Of a stretch of DNA of 64,000 bases, positions 7,471 through 15,062 are shown one piece after another. A model generated the notes under the pieces. That model searched no databases and was not told the origin of the DNA. It saw nothing but the letters and a program-made list of their open reading frames with translations. The stretch's first letter is position 1. The number at the start of each line of letters is the position of its first letter. This DNA comes from Streptomyces narbonensis (lineage in GTDB: Bacteria > Actinomycetota > Actinomycetes > Streptomycetales > Streptomycetaceae): the NCBI RefSeq assembly GCF_014649015.1, contig NZ_BMSF01000009.1, forward strand, positions 62,001 through 126,000, in the 5' to 3' direction. The position numbers and the translations under genes are program-made.

Positions 7471-9452
7471 GCGAGATCCTCAGCACCCCCGGTCCCCGGG
7501 TCAGGGAAGAGTCGGAGATCGGGCGCTACCTCCGCTGGCTGGAGGCGGAGCGGCAGCTGTCGTTCCCGGACTACGACAGCCTGTGGCAGTGGTCCGTCAC
7601 CGACCTGGAGGGCTTCTGGTCCTCCGTCTGGGAGTTCTTCGACGTCCGTCCGCACACCCCGCCCACCGCCGTCCTGGGCCGCAGGTCCATGCCGGACACC
7701 GAGTGGTTCCCGGGCGCGACCCTCAACTACGCCGAGCACGCCCTCGGGCGCGAGGATTCCGCCGAGGACGCCGCCGCCGTCGCGGTCGTCGCCCACTCCC
7801 AGACGCGGGCGCCGGTCGAGCTGACCTTCGGCGAGCTCCGCGACCGGGTCGCCCGGGCCCGCGCCGGGCTCCTCCGCCTCGGCGTCCGCAAGGGCGACCG
7901 GGTCGTCGCCTATCTGCCGAACATCCCCGAGACGCTCGTCGCCTTCCTCGCCACGGCGAGCATCGGCGCGGTCTGGGCGGCCTGCGCACCGGAGTTCGGG
8001 CCGCGCAGCGTCGTCGACCGCTTCGCCCAGCTCGAACCGAAGGTGCTGCTCACCGTCGCCGGCTACCACTACGGGGAGCGGGACGTCGACCGCCGTACCG
8101 AGGTCGCGGAGATCGCGGCGCAGCTCCCGACCGTGGAGCGGGTCGTCCACGTCCCCTACGGCCCGCACACCGTGCCCGACGCCCTGGGCTGGGCGGAGCT
8201 GCTCGCGGAGCCGGCCACCGGTCCCCTCGTCTTCGAACCGGTGCCGTTCGACCACCCGCTGTTCGTGCTGTTCTCCTCCGGCACCACGGGCATCCCCAAG
8301 GCGATCGTCCACCGCCACGGCGGGATCCTCCTTGAGCACCTGAAGAACAACGCACTGAGCTGGGACCTGAAGCCGGGCGACCGCATGCTCTGGTTCAGCA
8401 CGACCGCCTGGATGCTGTGGAACACCCTGGTCTCGGCGCTGCTCGTGCGCGCCTCGATCGTCATGATCGACGGCAATCCGGTCCACCCGGAGCTGCGGGA
8501 GCAGTGGCGGATCGCCGAGGAGACGGGGGCCACGCTCATGGGCGTCAGCCCCGGCTATCTGATGGCCTGCCGCAAGGCCGGCGTCCGGCCCGCCGAGGAG
8601 TTCGACCTGTCGAAGCTGCGGCAGCTCGGCGCGGCGGGCAGCCCGCTCGCGGCCGACGGGTTCCGCTGGGTGGCCGAGCAGTTCGGCGACCGGGTGCTCC
8701 TGAACGTCGGCTGCGGCGGCACCGACGTGTGCACCGGCATCCTCCAGGGCAGCCCGCTCCAGACCGTGCGCGCCGGGGAGATCTCCGGCCCGTGCCTCGG
8801 GGTCGCGGCGTACGCCTACGACGGCGAGGGCAAGCGGGTCGTCGGCGAGCTGGGCGAGCTGGTGATCACCGAGCCGATGCCCTCGATGCCGGTCGGCTTC
8901 TGGGGCGACACGGACGGCTCCCGCTACCGGGCCGCGTACTTCGAGGAGTACCCGGGTGTGTGGCGGCACGGCGACTGGGTGCGGTTCGCGCCCGAGGGCC
9001 ACTGCATCGTCGCCGGACGTTCCGACGCCACCCTCAACCGCGGCGGGGTCCGGCTCGGCACTGCCGAGTTCTACGCCGTCGTCGAGGACCTGCCCGAGGT
9101 CGACGACAGCCTCGTCGTCCACATCGAGGACCCCGAGGGCGGCAACGGCGAGCTGCTGCTGTTCGTCGCGGGCCCCGTCGAACTCGACGACGCCCTCCGG
9201 ACGAAGATCGCCCGGACGCTGCGCTCGGCGCTGTCGCCGCGGCACGTCCCCGACGTGATCGAGCGGGTGCCGGCCGTCCCGCGCAACCGCACCGGCAAGA
9301 AGCTGGAGGTGCCGGTCAAGCGGATCCTCCTCGGCGCGGCCCCCGAGGCCGTCGCGAGCACCGACGTCCTCGCCGACCCCCGCTCCCTCGACACCTTCGT
9401 CGCGTACGCCGCCACCCGCGGCGGCACGGTGGAGCCCGGGAGCGCGTCGTGA
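7467..9452 (+). CDS. Acyl-CoA ligase of the acetoacetyl-CoA synthetase family
   Basis: ATP-dependent CoA ligase of 661 residues. The N-terminal ACAS region (YLRWLEAERQLSFPDYDSLW, WFPGATLNYAEHAL) precedes the AMP-binding domain with the phosphate loop VLFSSGTTGIPKAIVHRHGG. Later motifs are GCGGTDVCTG, YRTGD-like WRHGDWVRF, and the C-terminal lysine region NRTGKKLEVPVKRIL. By sequence alone it would be called acetoacetate-CoA ligase. Its place between an enoyl-CoA hydratase and a hydroxyacyl-CoA dehydrogenase under MarR control suggests that it activates the pathway substrate, as CouL-type ligases do for p-hydroxycinnamates. It is coupled on both sides by overlaps (ATGA and GTGA). Confidence 0.9.
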   Translation: MSEILSTPGPRVREESEIGRYLRWLEAERQLSFPDYDSLWQWSVTDLEGFWSSVWEFFDVRPHTPPTAVLGRRSMPDTEWFPGATLNYAEHALGREDSAEDAAAVAVVAHSQTRAPVELTFGELRDRVARARAGLLRLGVRKGDRVVAYLPNIPETLVAFLATASIGAVWAACAPEFGPRSVVDRFAQLEPKVLLTVAGYHYGERDVDRRTEVAEIAAQLPTVERVVHVPYGPHTVPDALGWAELLAEPATGPLVFEPVPFDHPLFVLFSSGTTGIPKAIVHRHGGILLEHLKNNALSWDLKPGDRMLWFSTTAWMLWNTLVSALLVRASIVMIDGNPVHPELREQWRIAEETGATLMGVSPGYLMACRKAGVRPAEEFDLSKLRQLGAAGSPLAADGFRWVAEQFGDRVLLNVGCGGTDVCTGILQGSPLQTVRAGEISGPCLGVAAYAYDGEGKRVVGELGELVITEPMPSMPVGFWGDTDGSRYRAAYFEEYPGVWRHGDWVRFAPEGHCIVAGRSDATLNRGGVRLGTAEFYAVVEDLPEVDDSLVVHIEDPEGGNGELLLFVAGPVELDDALRTKIARTLRSALSPRHVPDVIERVPAVPRNRTGKKLEVPVKRILLGAAPEAVASTDVLADPRSLDTFVAYAATRGGTVEPGSAS

Positions 9453-10333
9453 AGGTCGCCGTCGTCGGGACCGGCGTCATCGGGGCCTCCTGGACCACCC
9501 TCTTCCTCGCCCACGGGCACGAGGTCGTCGCCACCGACCCGGCGCCCGGCGCGGAGGACCGGCTGCGCGCGGCCGTCACCGCCGACCAGACCCGGCTGAC
9601 GTTCACCCCGGACCTCGCCGAGGCCGTCGCGGACGCCGGTTTCGTCCAGGAGAACGGCCCCGAGCGCCCCGACCTGAAGGACGAGGTCTTCGCCGCCCTC
9701 GACGCGGCAGCCCCGCCGGAGACGGTCCTGGCGAGCAGCTCCTCCGGGCTGCTCCCGTCACGGATCCAGCGGGCCTGCGCGGCCCACCCCGAACGGGTCC
9801 TCGTCGGGCACCCGTTCAACCCGCCGCACCTCATCCCGCTGGTCGAGGTCGTGCCGGGCGAGCGGACGGGCGAGGCCGCCGTCGAGGCCGCCATGCGGTT
9901 CTACCGCGGTCTCGGCCGGCGGCCGATCCGGCTGCGCCAGGAGCTGCCCGGGCACGTCGCGAACCGGCTGCAGGCGGCACTGTGGCGCGAGGCGTACTCC
10001 CTGGTCGACCGGGGCGCGGCCACCGTCGCCGACATCGACACGGCCATCGCGCACGGACCCGGCCTGCGCTGGGCGCTGCTCGGGCCGTTCCTCAACCAGC
10101 ACCTCTCGGGCGGCGCGGGCGGCATCGCGCACGTACTCGAACACCTCGGCCCGCCCATGGAGGAGTGGTGGGCGGACCTCGGCTCGCCGCGCCTCACGCC
10201 CGAGCTGGCCGACAAGATCACCCAGGGCGTCGCGGAGGAGCTGGCGGGGACCGCCGAGGCCGGACTCGTCGCCGACCGCGACGCGCTCCTCGCCCTCCTG
10301 CTCGACGCCAAGAACCGGACCGACCACCTGTGA
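9449..10333 (+). CDS. 3-hydroxyacyl-CoA dehydrogenase family protein
   Basis: NAD-dependent dehydrogenase of 294 residues. It starts directly with the Rossmann dinucleotide motif VKVAVVGTGVIGASW, followed by FVQENGPERPDLKDEVF and LASSSSGLLPS. The second half has the conserved HPFNPPHLIPLVEVVPGE segment and a C-terminal helical domain (LPGHVANRLQAALWREAYSL). It is related to the lambda-crystallin/L-carnitine dehydrogenase subgroup. The GTG start overlaps the ligase stop by four bases. In a cou/phd-like pathway it would oxidise the beta-hydroxyacyl-CoA to the beta-keto ester. Confidence 0.9.
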   Translation: MKVAVVGTGVIGASWTTLFLAHGHEVVATDPAPGAEDRLRAAVTADQTRLTFTPDLAEAVADAGFVQENGPERPDLKDEVFAALDAAAPPETVLASSSSGLLPSRIQRACAAHPERVLVGHPFNPPHLIPLVEVVPGERTGEAAVEAAMRFYRGLGRRPIRLRQELPGHVANRLQAALWREAYSLVDRGAATVADIDTAIAHGPGLRWALLGPFLNQHLSGGAGGIAHVLEHLGPPMEEWWADLGSPRLTPELADKITQGVAEELAGTAEAGLVADRDALLALLLDAKNRTDHL

Positions 10334-11238
10334 GCACGCCGATGAACCCCCAGACCCCCCTGAGCCCCCGGACCCCGCTCGACCCCACCGGGCTGACGGC
10401 GATCGACTTCCACGTCCATGTGGAGCAGGACGCCCACGGCCATCTCGCGCTCGACGCCGAGCTGATGGACGCCTCGGCCGCGTACTTCAAGTCCGGCCAG
10501 GACCGCACCCCGACCGTCGAGCGCCTCGCGGCCCACTACCGCGAGCGGCGGATGGCCGCCGTGATCTTCACGGTGGACGCCACGACGGGCCTCGGCCACC
10601 CGGGCCTGTCCAGCGAGGAGATCGCCGCCGCCGCGGCCGGGCACCCCGACGTCCTCATCCCGTTCGGCTCGGTCGACCCGCACCGTCCCGACGCCGTCGA
10701 CCGGGCCCGCGCGCTCGTCCTCGACCACGGCGTCCGCGGCTTCAAGTTCCACCCGAGCCTCCAGGCCTTCGCGCCGAACGCCCCCGAGCACTACCCGCTC
10801 TACGAGGCGCTCCAGGAGCTGGGCGTCCCCGCGCTGTTCCACACCGGGCAGACCGGCATCGGCGCGGGCCTGCCCGGCGGGCGGGGCATCAAGCTGCGCT
10901 ACTCGGACCCGATGCTCCTGGACGACGTCGCCGCCGACTTCCCCGGCCTGACGATCATCCTGGCGCACCCGTCGGTGCCGTGGCAGGACGAGGCGATCTC
11001 CATGGCCACGCACAAGGCCAACGTCCACATCGACCTGTCGGGCTGGTCGCCGAAGTACTTCCCGCCGCAGCTCGTCAGGGCGGCCGGCTCCTTCCTCCGG
11101 CACAAGGTGCTGTTCGGCTCGGACTTCCCCGTCGTGACGCCGGACCGGTGGCTGGCCGACTTCGACGAGCTCGACATCAAGCCCGAGGTCCGGCCGCTGA
11201 TCCTCAAGGAGAACGCCGTCCGTCTCCTCGGCCTCTGA
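10330..11238 (+). CDS. Amidohydrolase family protein
   Basis: A 302-residue TIM-barrel metal-dependent hydrolase of the amidohydrolase 2 type. It shows the metal-binding motif IDFHVHVEQD, GVRGFKFHPSLQ, a histidine in ALFHTGQTG and one in IILAHPSVPW, and the aspartate motif VLFGSDFPVVTP. Its GTG start overlaps the dehydrogenase stop (GTGA). Amidohydrolases at this position in cou/phd gene sets cleave the beta-ketoacyl-CoA to an aromatic acid and acetyl-CoA, and the same role is inferred here. There is no adjacent transporter or acyl-CoA dehydrogenase, so the substrate range remains open. Confidence 0.87.
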   Translation: MSTPMNPQTPLSPRTPLDPTGLTAIDFHVHVEQDAHGHLALDAELMDASAAYFKSGQDRTPTVERLAAHYRERRMAAVIFTVDATTGLGHPGLSSEEIAAAAAGHPDVLIPFGSVDPHRPDAVDRARALVLDHGVRGFKFHPSLQAFAPNAPEHYPLYEALQELGVPALFHTGQTGIGAGLPGGRGIKLRYSDPMLLDDVAADFPGLTIILAHPSVPWQDEAISMATHKANVHIDLSGWSPKYFPPQLVRAAGSFLRHKVLFGSDFPVVTPDRWLADFDELDIKPEVRPLILKENAVRLLGL

Positions 11239-11278
11239 CCTGCCGGCCGACCGCGCCTCAACCCCCCCTGCACCCGGG

Positions 11279-11294
11279 TGAGTACGCGTACTCA
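11279..11294. promoter_or_regulatory. Perfect 16-bp palindrome upstream of the GNAT-aminotransferase gene
   Basis: TGAGTACGCGTACTCA reads identically on both strands. It lies 41 bases after the amidohydrolase stop and about 62 bases before the start of the next gene. A dimeric regulator could use it as an operator; no cognate regulator is encoded beside it. Confidence 0.45.
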
Positions 11295-11356
11295 GGCGCC
11301 GTCGGCCGGGCTCGCCCATGCTGGTGCGCGAACACCGGATCTTCACAGGGGAGCGC

Positions 11357-13150
11357 ATGGACCGCACGAACCGCGGCGAACACACCGGCCACGCCTTGCA
11401 GGTGCGTGTCGCCACGCCTCAGGACCGCGACTGGATCCACGAACTCCGCCATCGCGTGTACGCGGAGGAGCTCGGACAGCATCCGGTGGCCCCGTCGGGG
11501 CGGCTGTCCGACGGCCTCGACGACGAGAACGTCTGTCTCGTGGCCGCGCGCGGCGAGACCCGGATCGGGTTCGTCAGCCTCACCCCGCCGTGGGTCGGCC
11601 GCTACTCGCTGGACAAGTACCTGACGCGCGAGGAGCTGCCGGTCCTGACGGACGAGGCGCCGTTCGAGATCCGCATCCTGACCGTCGAGGAGCGGTGGCG
11701 GTCGACCGCGGCGGCGCCGCTCCTCATGTACGCGGCGCTGCGCTGGGCCGCCGCACGGGGCGGGCGCCGCGTGGTGGCGATGGGACGCACCGAGCTGCTC
11801 GACATGTACCTCGCCACCGGGCTGCGGCCGTCGGGGCACACGGTCCGCTCGGGCGCCGTCTCCTTCGAGGTGCTGAGCGGCTCCGTGGCCGAGCTGACGC
11901 GGACGGTCGGGGAGCGCCACGGCCGGGCCCTGGAGCGGCTGCGGGCGGACCTCGACTGGCGGTTGGACGTGCCGTTCGCGCCGCGCGCGGACGGCTGCGA
12001 GCACGGCGGCGCCTTCTTCTCGGCGATCGGTACGGACTTCCGGACGCTGCCCCGTCGTCACGAGGTCGTCCCGGCCGACGTGCTGGACGCCTGGTTCCCG
12101 CCGTCCCCGGAGGTCCGCGCGGTCCTGTCGGAGGATCCGGGGTGGGCGGCCCGGACCTCTCCGCCGACCGGCGCGGAAGGGCTGCTCGCGGAGATCGCCG
12201 CGGTCCGCGGGCTGCCCGTGGAGTCGCTGGCCGTCGGGGCGGGTTCGTCCGACCTGATCTTCCGGGCGTTCGGCCGGTGGCTGACACCGGCGAGCCGGGT
12301 GCTTCTGCTGGACCCGAGCTACGGCGAGTACGCCCATGTCACCGAGCGGGTCATCGGCTGCCGGGTCGACCGGCTGCGGCTGCGCCGGGAGGACGGCTGG
12401 GTCATCGATCCGGCCCGGCTCGCCGCCGCGACCCGCGGCGGACGGTACGACCTCGTGGTGGTGGTCAACCCGAACAACCCGACCGGCCGCCACGCTCCCG
12501 CCGAGGCGCTGCGCGCGGTGATCGCGGACTCGCCCGCCACGACCCGGTGGTGGATCGACGAGGCGTACCTGGGCTACGTCGATCCGGCGGACTCGCTGGC
12601 CGAACTCGCCTCCGTCGACCCCCGGGTCGTCGTCTGCACCTCGCTGTCGAAGATGTACGCGCTGTCGGGGATGCGGGCCGCGTATCTGGTGGCCGACCCG
12701 GAGACCGCCGCGGAGCTGCGCCGCTGGACGCCGCCGTGGCCGGTGAGCCTGCCGGCCCAGCTGGCCGCCGTGACCGCGCTGCGCGACCCCGCGTACTACG
12801 CGGAGCGCTGGGCGCGCACCGCGGTGCTGCGCCGCGAGCTCGCCGCCGGTCTCCTGGAGCTCGACGGCTTCGCCTCGGTCGACGAGGGCGTGTCGAACTT
12901 CCTGACGGTGACGCTGCGGCGGGGCGGGCCGAGCGCGGCCCGCATGGTGGGCGAGTGCCGCCGTCACGACGTGTACCTGCGGGACCTGTCGCCGATGTCC
13001 CCCTCCTACGAGGGGCGGACCGTCCGCATCGCCGTCCGCGACCGGGTGGAGAACGCGCGGATCGTCGCGGCGTGCCGGAGCGCCTTGGATGCGCTGGAGG
13101 CGGAGACGCCGGCGCCGTCGGCGGCGGTGGGCGGGCGGGGCGCTCTGTGA
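11357..13150 (+). CDS. GNAT acyltransferase - PLP aminotransferase fusion
   Basis: A 597-residue two-domain protein. Residues about 10-195 are a GNAT fold of the autoinducer/N-acyl amino acid synthase kind (IHELRHRVYAEELGQHP, DENVCLVAARGETRIGFVSL, FEIRILTVEERWRSTAAAPL). Residues about 225-590 form a fold-type I aminotransferase near histidinol-phosphate aminotransferase, with VVNPNNPTGRH, WWIDEAYLGY and the PLP lysine in TSLSKMYALSGMRAAY. ATG 11357 follows AGGGGAG; an ATG at 11318 lacks such support. The stop overlaps the next gene, a CdsA-like cytidylyltransferase. The fusion suggests consecutive transamination and N-acylation of one substrate, but the pathway is not known to me. Confidence 0.87.
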   Translation: MDRTNRGEHTGHALQVRVATPQDRDWIHELRHRVYAEELGQHPVAPSGRLSDGLDDENVCLVAARGETRIGFVSLTPPWVGRYSLDKYLTREELPVLTDEAPFEIRILTVEERWRSTAAAPLLMYAALRWAAARGGRRVVAMGRTELLDMYLATGLRPSGHTVRSGAVSFEVLSGSVAELTRTVGERHGRALERLRADLDWRLDVPFAPRADGCEHGGAFFSAIGTDFRTLPRRHEVVPADVLDAWFPPSPEVRAVLSEDPGWAARTSPPTGAEGLLAEIAAVRGLPVESLAVGAGSSDLIFRAFGRWLTPASRVLLLDPSYGEYAHVTERVIGCRVDRLRLRREDGWVIDPARLAAATRGGRYDLVVVVNPNNPTGRHAPAEALRAVIADSPATTRWWIDEAYLGYVDPADSLAELASVDPRVVVCTSLSKMYALSGMRAAYLVADPETAAELRRWTPPWPVSLPAQLAAVTALRDPAYYAERWARTAVLRRELAAGLLELDGFASVDEGVSNFLTVTLRRGGPSAARMVGECRRHDVYLRDLSPMSPSYEGRTVRIAVRDRVENARIVAACRSALDALEAETPAPSAAVGGRGAL

Positions 13151-13953
13151 CGACGACCGTCGCCGGTCTCGTGCCGTACCTCGGCGGGGCGCTGGCGGCC
13201 GGCGGGCTCGCGGTGGCGGCGACCCGGCGGCGCGAGCTGATGGTCCGGTGGTGTGTGTGGGCGCTCGGAGTGCCCCTGGTCACCGCCGCGTTCTGGCTCG
13301 GCCCGGCGGGGACCGCGGTGCTCTCGGCGGTGGTCGGGGTGGTCGCGGTGGTGGAGTACGGGGCGCTGCTGCGGCTGGGTCCGGTGGACCGGGTGGCGCT
13401 CGGCGCGGCGGTCGTCGCGCTCGTCCTGAGCGCCTGGCTGGCCCCCGATGAGGTCCTGCGGGTGGCGGCCGTCGGGGCGCTCGTGATCGCCGGGGTGCCG
13501 CTGCTGGCGGGCGACGCGGAGCACGGGCTCCGCCGCCTCGGGGCGGGCCTGCTCGGGCTCGTGTGGCTGGGCGCTCTGGCCGGGCTCGTGCCGTCCGGGG
13601 CCCTGGGGCTCGTCCTGTTCGTGGCCGTGTCGATCGCCGACATCGTCGCCTTCGCGGCGGGTCCCCGCCTCGGCGGCCCCCGGCTCTCCCCGCTCTCGCC
13701 CGCCAAGCGGTGGAGCGGCACGCTCGCCGGGGCCGCGGCCGGTCTCGGGACGCTCGCCGCGCTGTCGTCCCTGACGTGGCAGACGGCGGTGGCCGTGGCG
13801 GTCGGCGGGCCGCTCGGGGACCTGCTGGAGTCGATGGTCAAGCGCGGTGCCGGCGCGAAGGACTCCGGCCGGTGGCTCGCCGGCTCGGGCGGCCTGCTGG
13901 ACCGGATCGACTCCCTCCTCATGGCTCTGGCGGTGCTGCTGGTCCTGAGCTGA
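13147..13953 (+). CDS. Phosphatidate cytidylyltransferase (CdsA-like)
   Basis: Integral membrane enzyme of 268 residues with about eight hydrophobic segments. The CdsA signature is present near the C-terminus: LSPLSPAKRWSGTLAG, GDLLESMVKRGAGAKDSG and SGGLLDRIDSLLMAL. CdsA makes CDP-diacylglycerol from phosphatidate and CTP. This copy is coupled by a GTGA overlap to the GNAT-aminotransferase fusion rather than to the housekeeping frr/pyrH region where the main cdsA usually lies. It is therefore probably a second, specialised copy. No CDP-alcohol phosphatidyltransferase follows. Confidence 0.85.
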   Translation: MTTTVAGLVPYLGGALAAGGLAVAATRRRELMVRWCVWALGVPLVTAAFWLGPAGTAVLSAVVGVVAVVEYGALLRLGPVDRVALGAAVVALVLSAWLAPDEVLRVAAVGALVIAGVPLLAGDAEHGLRRLGAGLLGLVWLGALAGLVPSGALGLVLFVAVSIADIVAFAAGPRLGGPRLSPLSPAKRWSGTLAGAAAGLGTLAALSSLTWQTAVAVAVGGPLGDLLESMVKRGAGAKDSGRWLAGSGGLLDRIDSLLMALAVLLVLS

Positions 13954-14006
13954 GCGGACGCCGCCGCGAGCCGAGCCGCCGCCGACCGCCGGCGGAACCG
14001 CGACAA

Positions 14007-14034
14007 CTTGCTGAAATTTGCGGCAAGTTCTTGC
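14007..14034. promoter_or_regulatory. Putative LacI-type operator with three half-sites
   Basis: CTTGC (14007-14011), GCAAG (14023-14027) and CTTGC (14030-14034) alternate around an AT-rich core, GAAATTTG, that stands out from the GC-rich background. The pattern resembles LacI/MalR-type operators of Streptomyces sugar genes. It lies 89 bases upstream of the PfkB kinase start. No regulator gene is adjacent. Confidence 0.45.
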
Positions 14035-14122
14035 TTCGCTCCGGGTCGGCTGCTTGACTCGCCTCCGTTCGGCGGGAGTCGCGCCACCCCTCCGACCACA
14101 GCGCCAGTCGAGAGGAACAGCG

Positions 14123-15037
14123 ATGACCAGCGAGTACGACGTCCTCGTCCTGGGAGGGGCCGGCGTCGACACGATCGTCCACGTCCCCGAACTGCCCCTG
14201 CCGTACGCCGACAGCTACATGATCCGACCGGGCATCGAGACCCGCGCCGGGCAGACCGGCGACTTCGTCGCCCTGGGCCTGAGCGCCCTCGGCCTGCGGA
14301 CGCACCACCTCGACATGATCGGCGACGACCCGTACGGCGACCTCGTCCGCGCCTTCCACCGCGACCGCGGCATCGGCTTCACCGAAGTGCCCCAGCCCGG
14401 CGGGACGAAGCGGGCCGTCAACCTCGTCGGCCCGGACGGCCGCCGGCTCTCGCTCTACGACGACACCCGCTCCCGGGAGTCGGACCGGCTCCCCGAGGAA
14501 CTGGTCCGCTCCCTGGCAGCGGTGAGCCGGCACGCGCACGTCTCGATCACCTACCCGTGCGCCTTCGCCCTGCCCGCACTCCGCGACGCGGGGCTCACGA
14601 TCTCCACGGACCTGCACAACTGGGACGGCGAGAACCCCTATCACGAGCCGTTCGCCTACGGCGCCGACCTCGTCTTCGTCTCCACCACGGCCCTGGCGGA
14701 CAAGGAGAAGACCATGCGCCGGATCCTGGAGCGGGGGCGGGCCGAGGCCGTGGTCGCCACCGCCGGGGCGGAAGGCGCGTACCTGCTGACCGCCGACGGC
14801 CTCACGCACGTCCCCGCCGTCACGCCGCACGCCCCGGTGGTGGACTCCAACGGCGCGGGCGACGCCTTCGCCGCCGGCTTCCTCTTCGGCCGGCTCACCG
14901 GCGAGGACCTGGGCCGGTGCGCGCTGTACGGATCGGTGGCCGGCGCCTACGCGTGCACCGTACCGGCGACCGCCGTCGACGCCGTCGACCGCGCGGGGCT
15001 CCTCCGGGAGGCGGCCGGGCCGGCGCCGCGTCCCTGA
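14123..15037 (+). CDS. PfkB family carbohydrate kinase
   Basis: A 304-residue ribokinase-fold sugar kinase. It begins VLVLGGAGVDTIVHVPELPL and shows the N-terminal PfkB signature region (AGQTGDFVALGLSALGL) and the C-terminal signature with catalytic Asp and anion hole, VVDSNGAGDAFAAGFLF. The ATG follows AGAGGAAC. It should phosphorylate a sugar or nucleoside with ATP, but the substrate cannot be read from sequence. It stands alone between a CdsA gene and a convergent amidohydrolase gene, with a sugar-regulator-like operator upstream. Confidence 0.88.
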   Translation: MTSEYDVLVLGGAGVDTIVHVPELPLPYADSYMIRPGIETRAGQTGDFVALGLSALGLRTHHLDMIGDDPYGDLVRAFHRDRGIGFTEVPQPGGTKRAVNLVGPDGRRLSLYDDTRSRESDRLPEELVRSLAAVSRHAHVSITYPCAFALPALRDAGLTISTDLHNWDGENPYHEPFAYGADLVFVSTTALADKEKTMRRILERGRAEAVVATAGAEGAYLLTADGLTHVPAVTPHAPVVDSNGAGDAFAAGFLFGRLTGEDLGRCALYGSVAGAYACTVPATAVDAVDRAGLLREAAGPAPRP

Positions 15038-15062
15038 GGCGCGGCCGGCCACCGGGCGGACC

